From positions 124,001 to 188,000 of the forward strand of contig NZ_LGEA01000002.1 of NCBI RefSeq assembly GCF_001280065.1: 64,000 nucleotides of DNA. The letters are read 5' to 3'. Shown here in pieces: positions 8,025 through 16,723 of the stretch. The stretch comes from Streptomyces sp. NRRL B-1140 (GTDB lineage: Bacteria > Actinomycetota > Actinomycetes > Streptomycetales > Streptomycetaceae). A program made the position numbers and the translations under genes. Below the pieces are notes generated by a model, which had not been told where the DNA came from, ran no database searches, and worked only from the letters and a program-made list of their open reading frames with translations. Numbering within the stretch: position 1 is the first letter of the stretch; each line of letters begins with the position of its first letter.

Positions 8025-8703
8025 GCACCAGTCCCGCATCTCGGGTCGTACTGGCGCCGGTGTGATGGAGGTCGGTTCCACGACAACCCGCCTGGTCAGC
8101 GAAACCAGTTGGAAGCACACCGTCCTTCCTTCGCCTCCAGGGGCGCCGTCGGTGTCCGTCTCTGACAGCTGATGCCCCTGCGCTGGAGCGGCGCGGTTCC
8201 TCCCGCTGGCTGGAGACGAGGTCCCGGTCCGTCTCGGAGGCCAGACTCCGGGGCGGCGCCAGGACGGGCCGTCGTTCCTGCCCTTCGTGTTCGAGTCGGG
8301 CTGCCTCATACCCTTGTCCTGCCGCCTGGTAGGCCCTCGGTGATGTCGCGCCTCGCGCTGCCCCCAGGCTGCCAGCACAGGGAGGGATTCGCTCGTCCAC
8401 CCGTTCGGCAGCTCGCCGCGCCTGCGGGCGGGGGCATCCACTGCATGCTGAATGTACGACCCATTCTCCCGAAGATCGAGGGCGGCCGGGGTACAGGGCT
8501 TCCCACAGCTCATCGAGGACGGCATCCACCTTGTCGTCGCGGCACTCCCCGTACTGTCCGCGGGGCACCTCACCGGGGGGGGCGTACCTGACGGTGATCT
8601 GGTCTATCCAGGAGCCGTACCGCGAGGAGCCGGTCGCGGCGCTCGAAGCCGCCGGGAGACTACTTCCCCCCAGGAGACGCCGCGCTTCGCGTCGCCGGAG
8701 CCT
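7928..8703. other. About 0.8 kb with no recognisable gene
   Basis: Long open frames exist on both strands, as always at this GC content, but none has a conserved motif, a good ribosome site or consistent codon bias. On the minus strand a short stretch near 8460-8610 (reading ITVRYAPPGE...DKVDAVLDELWEALY) looks protein-like but breaks off, so it may be a decayed gene. I cannot assign it. Confidence 0.4.
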
Positions 8704-10878
8704 TCACCCACCCCCTTGCGGGGGTCCCGATCCGTCAGCTTCCGCGGCCCCGGCAGCCCGGACCCGTTGCTCCTCGCGAGCAGAGCCGACGTCTCGTTCC
8801 AGGGGTGTGCGGCTTACGGCTGTCGCGAGGTTGTCCAAGGCCCTCTTCTGCAGTTCCGCACCGCGCCGCAGCACCGGGCTCCGGTCCCCTCTGGCGCCCT
8901 CCCACGCGTGGAGTGCCTTCTCCACTCGGCCCCAGTCCGGATTCCTGTGCTCGCGCACGTCGTCTGCCGCTTGCGCGGTGTCCGCCTCCAAGGCCTCGGC
9001 GAACCGCTCCGCCTCGGGGACGAAACGGCTGTCGGCCCGTGGGACGTGGCTCTCCATGAGCATCGCCGCCCGGTCGAACCCCTTGAGCGCCTCCTGCGCA
9101 TCCTCCGCCTCGCGCGACGTCAGCCCCCTGGGGCGGACCGGTTCCTGCCTCGCCTGGTCGTAAGCGTCCTGCCAGGTGGCACGTGCCTCCCTGCTCGCCA
9201 GCAGGGCTCTGCGCATGTCGGCTCGATGCTCCCGGGTCGGTTCGGCGTAGCCGCGGAGCACTGTGGCCGCGTAGCGGCCGTCGGCGGCGAGCCAGTCCGC
9301 GAGCCGATCCGGCAGCCGGGGGGTCTCCCATGCGGGGAACACCACGTACGCCAGCATGGCCAGGGCCCCGCCGAGCAGGGTGAGCACCACCCGCTCCGGG
9401 ACCGTCTGCTCCCATGCCTGGCCGCCCATGCCGAGCAGGAAGACGACGTACGCGGCAGTGAAGCACTGGGAGTAGGCGTAGCCGGTACGGAGCAGCGTGT
9501 ACGACAGGGCCGCCGAGACCACCGCCAGCGCGCCGAACACCTGGGCGTCCGGGCCCAGGGCCCGGACCATCCCGGTGGCGAGCGCGACCCCCGCCAGGGT
9601 CCCGGCGAGACGGCCCACCGCACGCGCGTACGTCCGGTGGAAGTCCGGCCGCATCACCATCACCGAGGCGATGGGCGCCCAGTAGCCGTGGCCCACGGGT
9701 AGCCGGGAAGCGATGAGGTAGCCGAGCGTGGCCACCGCCGCCAGGCGGACGGCGTGCCGGAACACGGGCGAATCCAGGCGGAGTTCACCGCGCACCGCCC
9801 GGACGACGACCGGGAGCAGCCGGAACATGGTCGGGCGCACCAGGAACGGGGCGCTCCCGGGGCCCGGCGGCGTAGGCCCCTTGTCGCGCGCTCCGCCGCT
9901 GCCGGCGATCTCCAACGCCTCGGCGAGCAGTTCCACGAGCCGTTCGGCGGCCTGCCGGGCGGGCCCCTCCAGCACCTCGCCCTCCTCGTCGACGCGCAAG
10001 ACGTCCGCGCTCCCGGGCGGCACTTGGGCGGGAGTTCCGCGGCGGATCGAACGGGCGGCCGCGTCCAGGACGTCGGCGGCCGCGCCGAGCAACTCCCGTG
10101 CGCGGTCCCGCCCGGATCCCTCCGCCGGGGCGCCGACGTCCGGGTCGGCGAGCGCGGCGACGACCGGCAGAATGCGCTCGGCGAGGCCCCGGGGGCCGTG
10201 GAGGACGGGGGGCCGGGTGCGGGCCTGTGATGGCGTCACGGCGGCCGCGTCCCGGGCCGTCATCAGCGGCTCCGGGTCGAACGGGGCGGTCGGGTCGTGC
10301 CGCAGCCGGCGGGCGTGGTCGGCCACGGCGGCCAGCGCGTCGGCCAGCGCGTCCCGATGCGCCCCCCAGCGGCGGATCGGGAACAGCAGGATCAGCACGG
10401 CCTGCGCCACGCCTCCGAGCGCGATGACCCCGGCGTGTTCCAGAGCGCGCCCGATGCTGGTGGGCAGGGTGATGGTCACCAGCATGCTGCCGACCGTCGT
10501 CGCCGCGACGATCCCAGCGGTCGATCCGAGGGCCCACGCCATCCCCGCGGCAAAGGCCCATACGGCCAGCAGCGGGAGGAACGTCACGAGTCGCCCCGCC
10601 GCCAGGTAGCCCACGAAGGTGCTGAGCGCCAGACCCGCACCCGCACCCAGCGCGATCACCTTGCGCGGACGCCACGTGCGCTGGAAGGTGGCAGCACCCG
10701 CGGAGTAGGCACCGAGCGCGGCGGACGCGGCGTACGCAGGGGAGACCAGCCACAGTGCCGGCCCGATGACGATCGCCACCCCGGCAGCCGTACGCAGTGC
10801 GAGCAGGGGCTCCAGCCGCGCCTCCTCGATCGTGAGCCCGGATCGCACGACCTCTGCGAAGGTCCGCAGCCACTTCAC
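8704..10878 (-). CDS. FUSC family (aromatic-acid exporter-like) inner membrane protein
   Basis: The likely start is the GTG at 10878 (VKWLRTFAEVVRSGL), giving 724 residues; the upstream extension is low-complexity. The protein has two membrane blocks of about six helices each (near residues 25-165 and 395-530), separated by and followed by long cytoplasmic parts. The second block carries the FUSC-type signature 'HGYWAPIASVMVMRPDFHRTYARAVGRLAGTLAG'. The C-terminal third is soluble, charged and helical. FUSC proteins include AaeB-like efflux proteins and the fusaric acid resistance family; the substrate here is unknown. It stands alone, with no membrane-fusion partner, which is normal in Gram-positive bacteria. 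Confidence 0.83.
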   Translation of the reverse strand: MKWLRTFAEVVRSGLTIEEARLEPLLALRTAAGVAIVIGPALWLVSPAYAASAALGAYSAGAATFQRTWRPRKVIALGAGAGLALSTFVGYLAAGRLVTFLPLLAVWAFAAGMAWALGSTAGIVAATTVGSMLVTITLPTSIGRALEHAGVIALGGVAQAVLILLFPIRRWGAHRDALADALAAVADHARRLRHDPTAPFDPEPLMTARDAAAVTPSQARTRPPVLHGPRGLAERILPVVAALADPDVGAPAEGSGRDRARELLGAAADVLDAAARSIRRGTPAQVPPGSADVLRVDEEGEVLEGPARQAAERLVELLAEALEIAGSGGARDKGPTPPGPGSAPFLVRPTMFRLLPVVVRAVRGELRLDSPVFRHAVRLAAVATLGYLIASRLPVGHGYWAPIASVMVMRPDFHRTYARAVGRLAGTLAGVALATGMVRALGPDAQVFGALAVVSAALSYTLLRTGYAYSQCFTAAYVVFLLGMGGQAWEQTVPERVVLTLLGGALAMLAYVVFPAWETPRLPDRLADWLAADGRYAATVLRGYAEPTREHRADMRRALLASREARATWQDAYDQARQEPVRPRGLTSREAEDAQEALKGFDRAAMLMESHVPRADSRFVPEAERFAEALEADTAQAADDVREHRNPDWGRVEKALHAWEGARGDRSPVLRRGAELQKRALDNLATAVSRTPLERDVGSAREEQRVRAAGAAEADGSGPPQGGG

Positions 10879-11209
10879 GGTGTGAGCCCGCCCGGAACGC
10901 CCTGCCGGGTTGCGACGGGCTGGTCGAGGTGCGGCCGCCGGGCGAGGAAGCCTCCCGCAGGGCTCAAGAATCGAGCATCGGTGACTACGCGGCACATCAG
11001 CATGCGGCCTCACCAGTCCCAGGGTTTCCTCGCACCGATGCCCGGCGGGGTTTTCGCCTCCGGGCTGGCCGACATGCGGGGCCGGAGTCCATGATGCCGG
11101 GCCGAACTCCGGTGATCGCCGCTGGTTCAGTCCCTGCCGGAATCAGGGTGACCGCCACCCGTCACCCGGACTGGTCCGGGAAAACAGACGGGCGGCGGCC
11201 TCTGGGTTC
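10879..11209. other. Intergenic region, nothing recognised
   Basis: This stretch lies upstream of the FUSC gene and downstream of the zinc dehydrogenase, both on the minus strand. It should hold the FUSC promoter, but I find no clear -10/-35 pair, hairpin or coding motif. Confidence 0.4.
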
Positions 11210-12385
11210 CTATCGCTTGCTGCCGTTCCCGTGTCCGTTCGGATGCAGGACCACCTTGGTCCAGCCCTCGTCACGGGCGTCGAAGTGCTCATAGGCGGTG
11301 GGGGCGTCGTCGAGGCTGAGTTCGTGCGAGACGACGAAGCTCGGCTTCGCCTTCCCGGCGGCGATCAGGTCGCGCAGCGCCCGGTTGTATTTCTTCACCG
11401 GCGCCTGCCCGGTCCCCATGCGCTGGCCCTTGAACCACATCATGCCGAAGTCCATCGGCACCTTGCCTTGTGCCTCCAGCTCGCCCTGGGCCTCCTCACC
11501 GCCGGGGTCCTGGGGCAGGAAGACGCCCACCACGCCGATGTCGCCCGTGAACCTGACTGAATCGATCAGGCTGTTGAGCGTGAGGCTGGCGTCCTCGTCT
11601 CCCTCGTGGTCGTGGGCCTGGTAGCCGACGCATTCACAGCCGTTGTCGGCGCCCAGACCGAGGGTGGCCTCCTTGACGACCTCCGCCGGGTCCTGCTCGG
11701 CGGTGTTGATCGGTATGGCCCCGATCTCCTCCGCCTTGCCCAGCCGGTCGGGCTGGTGATCGGCCACCCAGACGCGGCCGGCGCCCTTGAGCACGGCGGA
11801 GTAGGCCGCCATCAGACCGACGGGACCGGCCCCGAAGACGATCGTCTGGTCGCCTGGCTTGACGTTGGCCATCTCGGTGGCGTGATAGCCGGTGGGGAAA
11901 ATGTCGGCGAGCATCACGTAGTCGGTCTGTCGCTCGGCGGCGTCCTCGCCCAGGCGCAGCGCGTTGAAGTCGCCGTAGGGCACGCGCAGCAGTTCCGCCT
12001 GGCCGCCCTGGTAGGGGCCCATGTCGGCGAACCCGTAGGCGGCTCCGGCGAGGGCCGGTTCCGGCTGCATGGTCAGGCAGTAGTTGGTCAGCCCCCGCTC
12101 GCACTGCTTGCAGAAGCCGCAAGCGATGTTGAAGGGCAGTACCACGTACTGGCCGACCTGGACCTTGCGGACGGCCGAGCCGACCTCCACGACCTGGCCC
12201 AGGTTCTCGTGTCCCAGGGTGCGGCCGGACTCGAACGAGGTGCGGCCCTCGTACATGTGCAGGTCAGAACCACAGATATTGGTGGCGGTGATCTTGACGA
12301 TGATGTCGCAGGGGTGCTCGATCTTCGCGTCCGGTACGTCCTTCACCGCGACCGTACGCGGGCCTTCGTATACCGCTGCTTTCAT
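11210..12385 (-). CDS. Glutathione-independent formaldehyde dehydrogenase-type zinc dehydrogenase
   Basis: MKAAVYEGPRTVAVKDVPDA is the canonical start (ATG at 12385), giving 391 residues. Catalytic zinc ligands are visible as Cys38 (ICGSDLHMYEGR) and His59-Glu60 (GHENLG). The structural zinc lobe has Cys89, Cys92, Cys95 and Cys103. The NAD site is 'VFGAGPVGLMAAYSA'. The insertions and the segment 'CVGYQAHDHEGDEDASLTLNSL' match the long-chain FdhA-like branch, where NAD stays bound and formaldehyde or small alcohols are dismutated or oxidised. It is monocistronic. A role in aldehyde detoxification is inferred from family. Confidence 0.85.
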   Translation of the reverse strand: MKAAVYEGPRTVAVKDVPDAKIEHPCDIIVKITATNICGSDLHMYEGRTSFESGRTLGHENLGQVVEVGSAVRKVQVGQYVVLPFNIACGFCKQCERGLTNYCLTMQPEPALAGAAYGFADMGPYQGGQAELLRVPYGDFNALRLGEDAAERQTDYVMLADIFPTGYHATEMANVKPGDQTIVFGAGPVGLMAAYSAVLKGAGRVWVADHQPDRLGKAEEIGAIPINTAEQDPAEVVKEATLGLGADNGCECVGYQAHDHEGDEDASLTLNSLIDSVRFTGDIGVVGVFLPQDPGGEEAQGELEAQGKVPMDFGMMWFKGQRMGTGQAPVKKYNRALRDLIAAGKAKPSFVVSHELSLDDAPTAYEHFDARDEGWTKVVLHPNGHGNGSKR

Positions 12386-12678
12386 GATTGCGATCCCTTG
12401 ATATCGCGGCATGACCGCACCATGGCGGTGATGGAGACGGCGCGAAGAGCCTCACTCCCGGGAGTTGAACGCGTGGGGGTCGGTGGGACGCGGTCCGTGA
12501 CTCCGGCATGCCTCTGCGGGTCGTTCACCCGGATCAGGTGCAACGGCGCCGTCGGCGGCTTGCGACGCGGAGCACCGGCGCCCCCGGCGACGTGCCGTCC
12601 GGGTCCCCGTCGGCCCTCGACGCGAAACGAGCACACGCGGATCGATCAGCGAAATCTTTCCCTTTGGACGACCACCGA
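12386..12678. other. Intergenic region upstream of the zinc dehydrogenase
   Basis: No gene, repeat or clear hairpin is seen. The promoter of the zinc dehydrogenase should be here; I cannot place it. Confidence 0.35.
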
Positions 12679-13830
12679 CTACCGCCGTATCTCCGACTCG
12701 GACCTCGGCTGGTCATCGTGGTCCTCCTGGAGCCTGTGGCGACGTTCCTGTTCGCGCTTGGAGTAGGCGGCTGCCCGGATCGCATCGTCGCTCTCCAAGC
12801 CTGATCCCAGCGCGCCACCCACGGTGGCGACCGACGCGACGAACCAGGACAGCGTCAAGTACTCCCCAGCGTGCAGTGGAGTTCGTGTCACGGCAGCGAA
12901 CGCTTGGTCGTTGAGAATGAACAGCGCCCACACCCAGTTGATGACCAGCAAACCCACGTAGCAAACGAGCACGCCGATACCCACGGTCACGACCGTCGAG
13001 ACGTTGTACAGCCGCGCCCTCTGCCTGGCCTCCGGAGAGCTTTCTGTTGCTCGGTGCCACAGCTCCGCGTCTATGATCAGCCAGCCGATCATGATCGCGA
13101 CAGATCCGACCGTGGCGATCACGAGGCGTGGCGTGCTGAGGGACGCGGCCAGGGTCCAGACGGTCGAGTTCACGGTGGCGACGGCTCCCGTCGCGAGCGC
13201 GGCCGCCAGGGCTTTCGACAAGCCCGGCACCAACCGCCACGGCCGGTTGGCGCGGACCATACCGGCGAGCACCCGCAGGTAACCGCGCGGCCCGCTGACG
13301 ACGTACCGAAGATCGTCGGTCTCCTTCTCCTCGGCCCGGCCCGGATGAGAAGGGGCGAGACGATTGACGGAGAGCCCCGGAGGCGGCTGACTTCGCGAAG
13401 TTCCTTCAGCGCCATCGGGGTGCGGACTCGCCATGCCGAGCACGGCTTCTTCGACGGCCCGCCGGGCCCTCGTCTGCAGCCGCAGGCCCCCCAGTGAAGG
13501 AAGAGAGAGCAGCGCCAAGCCGTGCTCGTGATTCAGATTCACAGCGAGCTTGCGTCCGTGGGAGTGCAGCGGAAGGTCGGTGAGAGCGACGACGATGTCC
13601 CAGCTCTCCGCACTCCCACGGTCCTTGATCCTGCGCATCAAGGTGGGCGGGTCCTCCGTCCCCGAGGTGAAGGGTTCACTGACCACCTCGACGTCGAACC
13701 GTCGTCCCGGCCCCGACCTGTCGGCGAGCCGATCGGGAAGTGTCCGGACCATGCGCTGCGCGATCTCCGTCGGCGCGTCCGGATCCGCCAGGAGAGCCAC
13801 GACCGTAACGCCCTGAGACGACACCTGCAT
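12679..13830 (-). CDS. Conserved actinobacterial membrane protein of unknown function
   Basis: The start at ATG 13830 has GAGGAGG upstream (product 383 residues); earlier in-frame starts lack one. Residues 1-190 are soluble and begin with 'VTVVALLADPDAPTEIAQRM'. They contain 'SWDIVVALTDLPLHSHGRKLAVNLNHEHGLALLSLPSLG', a block I recall as conserved in many Streptomyces hypothetical proteins, some of them mislabelled as a folate dehydrogenase. Four hydrophobic helices follow, then a charged C-terminal tail. The N-terminal domain pattern suggests a ligand- or nucleotide-binding fold, but this is not certain. No function is claimed. Confidence 0.7.
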   Translation of the reverse strand: MQVSSQGVTVVALLADPDAPTEIAQRMVRTLPDRLADRSGPGRRFDVEVVSEPFTSGTEDPPTLMRRIKDRGSAESWDIVVALTDLPLHSHGRKLAVNLNHEHGLALLSLPSLGGLRLQTRARRAVEEAVLGMASPHPDGAEGTSRSQPPPGLSVNRLAPSHPGRAEEKETDDLRYVVSGPRGYLRVLAGMVRANRPWRLVPGLSKALAAALATGAVATVNSTVWTLAASLSTPRLVIATVGSVAIMIGWLIIDAELWHRATESSPEARQRARLYNVSTVVTVGIGVLVCYVGLLVINWVWALFILNDQAFAAVTRTPLHAGEYLTLSWFVASVATVGGALGSGLESDDAIRAAAYSKREQERRHRLQEDHDDQPRSESEIRR

Positions 13831-14191
13831 GACCGGACCCTCCTCGTCGGCTGCCCCGCCGATCCCGAGTGCCCACGGGCGCCACCGCGGTAACGTCCGC
13901 GCCACGTGACACGCCGACCCCCGCCTGCAGGTGCAGTACGGCCGGATCTCCCGGGCACCGCCAACCGGTCCTCGCTGCTGCTCACCGGCCCTCCCGAGCG
14001 CTCTGTGGCCCTGCTGTCGGTCCGCACGCCCGTCGGCAACTCGGGCAGTCCGACGCATCGGCCTGGCAGGGCAATACGGCGAGGCCAATTGGGCCCCACA
14101 TGCGCATGCGATCGGGCGCCCCCATCAGCCAGGCTGGCTGGGAACCCAGGGGCCGGGAACCACCCGGCTCCCGCAGCCGGAGGTTGCCGTC
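13831..14191. other. Intergenic region between divergent genes
   Basis: This separates the membrane protein (minus) from the DUF1931 gene (plus). Short open frames cross it but none has recognisable motifs. A GGAGG at 14179-14183 serves the DUF1931 start. Confidence 0.4.
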
Positions 14192-14641
14192 ATGACCGTG
14201 ATGTCCGTCGCCAGATTCGAGAGGTTCTTTCGCGCGGCCGCAGGACTGAACGTCGACAAGAACGATCTCAAGCGCTTCAACGACTTCGTCGACGCCAAGC
14301 TCTACGATCTGCTGACCGTCGCCCAGGCCACTGCCAAGGCCAACGGTCGCGACGTCATCCGGACCGGTGACCTACCGATCACGAAGGGCCTGCAGGAGAG
14401 CATTCACCATTTCCGGAAGATCGACCAGGATGTGGAGCTCAAGCCGATCCTGGAACAGCTCGCCACCCATCCGGCCTTGGACCGTACGCCCGATGAAGAG
14501 ACCGAGGCGGCCTACCCGGACATCATCGGCGGACTCAGCCTGGCCCTTGCTCAGAGCTTCAAGATCCTCCACCCCGACCTGAAGAACCCCCAGACCCAGC
14601 ACTGGGACGAGGTGCGAGCCGTCTTCGACCTCCTGCTCTGA
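14192..14641 (+). CDS. DUF1931 family protein (bacterial histone-fold)
   Basis: ATG at 14192 follows GGAGG by 8 bases and gives 149 residues. The sequence FERFFRAAAGLNVDKNDLKRF and 'DLLTVAQATAKANGRDVIRTGDLPITKGL' matches DUF1931. From memory, a structurally solved member (Aquifex Aq_328) forms two tandem histone folds within one chain. The second half 'YPDIIGGLSLALAQSFKILHPDLKNPQTQHWDEVRAVFDLLL' is the second fold. DNA or protein binding is expected but not proven. It stands next to Hsp20, DUF2267 and a chaperone cluster, which suggests a stress or dormancy setting. Confidence 0.82.
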   Translation: MTVMSVARFERFFRAAAGLNVDKNDLKRFNDFVDAKLYDLLTVAQATAKANGRDVIRTGDLPITKGLQESIHHFRKIDQDVELKPILEQLATHPALDRTPDEETEAAYPDIIGGLSLALAQSFKILHPDLKNPQTQHWDEVRAVFDLLL

Positions 14642-14837
14642 GCGGCAACCGAGACAGGCGGTGCAGCCACGGCCGAACAGCGTCAGCGCGCTCCGCTTCC
14701 TTGGCTGCCGCAACGACGTGCTCCAACTCGGGAGTCGGAGAACTCAGATCGTGCCGGCCCGCCCTCGAAGGGATCATCGAAGGCATGGACAGGAACATGT
14801 CCGTCGGGTCCGGGGATCAGCTGCTGCAGGGCAGAGC

Positions 14838-14954
14838 GCCTCGGAAGTGCTACGCCTGCTCATCCATGCCATCCTCGAGCATCAGCACAACGAACTCAGC
14901 GACGACGCCACGATCTTGATGTTCGAGTGGCAGCCCCCTGATCCTGATTCGTGA
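14838..14954 (+). pseudogene. C-terminal remnant of a SpoIIE/PP2C-type phosphatase
   Basis: About 38 codons ending at 14954 read SASEVLRLLIHAILEHQ then ELSDDATILMFEW, which matches the last helix and strand of PP2C-like SpoIIE phosphatases (the DDAT is the conserved metal-site aspartate motif). No matching upstream phosphatase sequence is found in any frame between 14642 and 14837. It is therefore a gene fragment and not a functional enzyme. Confidence 0.6.
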
Positions 14955-15100
14955 CGGCAAGAGCCGGAAGGCGCAGCCGTGACGCCGGAAGCCGGCCGCC
15001 TCAGCCTGCCCGGCGCTTGGACCGCACTCGTGACCTCCTCCACCGGGGTCACGGCAAGAGCGCGGCAAACGATTTCTCAATTCTGGGGCGCCTCACGGGC

Positions 15101-15493
15101 TCAGTCCGCGAGGTCGGCCTTGCCGAACAGGACCGCGTAACTGGAGGGGAGTTGACTGATGATCTGATTCAGTTCTCCGCCGGTGACAGCGTCGGCAACG
15201 GTGGTCAGGACCGCGCTGCCGTCCCACTGCGCCGTACGCGGCCGGGCACCCGTGCGCTCGGCGACCCGGCGGTAGAACTCTTCGATCCCGAAGCTCTGCG
15301 CCTGCTGCGGCGTGGCATGGTCCAGAACCTCTCGCAGCGGGCCGGGCAGCTGGGATGCGAGGTCCTTGACCTCTCCCGGGCTGATCCGTTGGGCCAGCAC
15401 TTCCAGCACGGCATTGGTGACGTCCGCGGCTTCGCTCTGGTCCTTGTATTCGCCTCGCTCGCGTACATGGGCGAGGAATCCGTCGTATTTCAT
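15101..15493 (-). CDS. DUF2267 family protein
   Basis: This 130-residue protein starts MKYDGFLAHVRERGEY and has the two-lobed DUF2267 pattern: 'AVLEVLAQRISPGEVKDLASQLPGPLREVL' is followed by 'AVLTTVADAVTGGELNQIISQLPSSYAVLF'. AAGGAGG precedes the ATG by 5 bases. The upstream small gene overlaps it by 4 bases (ATGA), so the two are translationally coupled. Function is unknown; DUF2267 proteins are often found beside stress and heat-shock genes, as here. Confidence 0.85.
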   Translation of the reverse strand: MKYDGFLAHVRERGEYKDQSEAADVTNAVLEVLAQRISPGEVKDLASQLPGPLREVLDHATPQQAQSFGIEEFYRRVAERTGARPRTAQWDGSAVLTTVADAVTGGELNQIISQLPSSYAVLFGKADLAD

Positions 15494-15765
15494 CGCTGCC
15501 TCCTTCTGCCGCGGTCACCGCTGGTCATGGGGGTCGCCCGATGCGCTGTCGGGTCGGCCGCGTCCGTCCGTCGGCGTGTAGCTGCCGCCAGCAGGCGCCT
15601 GGCCCTGGACTCCCGCTCGGAATCACGCAGGGCGCGGCGGAAGCATCCTGGGCCCCAGGAACGGCCGCCCACGGCCGCTTCAAGCCGGTCGCGGCTCGCC
15701 GGGCCGGATTCTTGGAGCGCGTGGGTGATTTCGCCGACCTCGTCGTCAAGGCGTTGTTCGGCCAT
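15490..15765 (-). CDS. Small conserved protein coupled to DUF2267
   Basis: ATG at 15765 gives a 91-residue product starting MAEQRLDDEVGEITHALQES. The core 'GPASRDRLEAAVGGRSWGPGCFRRALRDSERES' looks like a small winged-helix or Lsr2-like helical module. Small proteins with this pattern occur next to DUF2267 in actinobacteria, from memory. It shares ATGA with the next gene. The residues after about position 75 are Arg/Thr-rich. An alternative start is the ATG at 15786. Function unknown. Confidence 0.55.
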   Translation of the reverse strand: MAEQRLDDEVGEITHALQESGPASRDRLEAAVGGRSWGPGCFRRALRDSERESRARRLLAAATRRRTDAADPTAHRATPMTSGDRGRRRQR

Positions 15766-15786
15766 GGCGGATGTGCGGCTTGTCAT

Positions 15787-16137
15787 GCCCGCGGTGCCGG
15801 CCATCCCCGGCGAGTACAGGGTGCCGCCCGGTCCGCTGCCCGGGCGGTAGCGGCAGGCTCCGGTGCGCACTCCCGCTCCTGACGGCGGGCGGGGCGGTCG
15901 GCGATCCACTGGTCCCGCTCGTGCGCGTTCTGCCGGAGGTGTGCGGGGCGGAGGCGGTCTCGTGCGTCCTGTACCGATCGGCACGGCCGTGGGCGGAATT
16001 CGGCTGCTGCGCGCCCGGCGTCTGCGGCGCTTGAGGAAGCCGGTGGCGAGCCATGTGCCACGTCTCCGCCGCCGTGAGGGGTTGTGAGAAAGGACGTCGT
16101 TCATGGGTCACCCCGGGCGTCAAGCCTCATGGCCCGG
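15787..16137. other. Intergenic region, nothing recognised
   Basis: This stretch lies between the start of the small coupled gene and the Hsp20 terminator. It contains GC-rich sequence with no motif that I can support. Confidence 0.35.
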
Positions 16138-16169
16138 CCGCGGTGCCGGACGAGTGTCCGGAACCGCGG
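16138..16169 (-). terminator. Strong hairpin downstream of hsp20
   Basis: CCGCGGTGCCGGAC (16138-16151) and GTCCGGAACCGCGG (16156-16169) pair at 13 of 14 positions around a 4-base loop. It begins 10 bases after the Hsp20 stop, at the very end of the chaperone-redox cluster, so it probably terminates that transcript. Confidence 0.75.
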
Positions 16170-16179
16170 CGTTCGCGTG

Positions 16180-16677
16180 TCAGCCGCTGCTCCCGGTGCT
16201 TTCACTCGTCTCGCTGATCTCGACGTGCCGGGGCTTTGCGACTTCGGCCTTGGGGACGGTGATGGAGAGCACCCCGTCCGACATCTGCGCATTGATCTTT
16301 TCGGTGTCGACCTCTCCGTGCAGCCGCAGCCGGTACTCGAAGGCTCCAGTGCGGCGGGTGCTCCGGCGCAGGACGCCCTTGCGTTCCTTCTCCTTGATCT
16401 CTCCGGTGACCACAAGCTCGGGACCGTTGGCCTGAACGTCGATGTCCTTGCTCCTGACGCCGGGGAGTTCGATCTCGATGTGGAAGGCGTCGTCGGACTC
16501 CGTGACATCCGCCAGAGGCGTCCACGCGACTGCGGGCGCCGCGCCTCCCACCGTGGATTCGATCAGTCCGCTCATCTCGCTGAGCAGTTGGTCGAACTCC
16601 GTCAGCGGATTGCGTGCCCAGCCAACGGGCCTGTCCTGCATCGCGCCACCGCGGTGGCGCCTGACGGGCGTGGTCAT
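16180..16677 (-). CDS. Hsp20/alpha-crystallin small heat-shock protein
   Basis: The 165-residue protein contains an alpha-crystallin domain from about residue 50: 'PLADVTESDDAFHIEIELPGV', 'DIDVQANGPELVVTGEIKEKERKG', 'FEYRLRLHGEVDTEKINAQMSDGVLSITVPKAE'. Its C-terminus lacks a clear I-x-I motif. Such proteins bind unfolding proteins without ATP and pass them to DnaK and ClpB, both encoded upstream on the same strand. The gap to the TrxR-like gene is 46 bases, so it may be the last gene of that transcript. No HspR-type inverted repeat is seen in the gap. Confidence 0.92.
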   Translation of the reverse strand: MTTPVRRHRGGAMQDRPVGWARNPLTEFDQLLSEMSGLIESTVGGAAPAVAWTPLADVTESDDAFHIEIELPGVRSKDIDVQANGPELVVTGEIKEKERKGVLRRSTRRTGAFEYRLRLHGEVDTEKINAQMSDGVLSITVPKAEVAKPRHVEISETSESTGSSG

Positions 16678-16723
16678 TCCCCTCGCCTCCTGCTCCTTGT
16701 CGTGATCTCGTCGCCGCTGGGTG

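Noticed and set aside
7870..8600. A transposase or small regulatory gene on the minus strand
   Set aside because: No DDE or other transposase motifs and no terminal repeats are visible; the protein-like stretch is short and interrupted.
12386..12678. A riboswitch before the formaldehyde-type dehydrogenase
   Set aside because: No recognisable aptamer core or terminator stem could be traced; the region is merely GC-rich.
13906..14370. A gene overlapping the DUF1931 start on the plus strand
   Set aside because: Its predicted protein is Arg/Pro-rich and in the wrong frame relative to DUF1931; it is a shadow.
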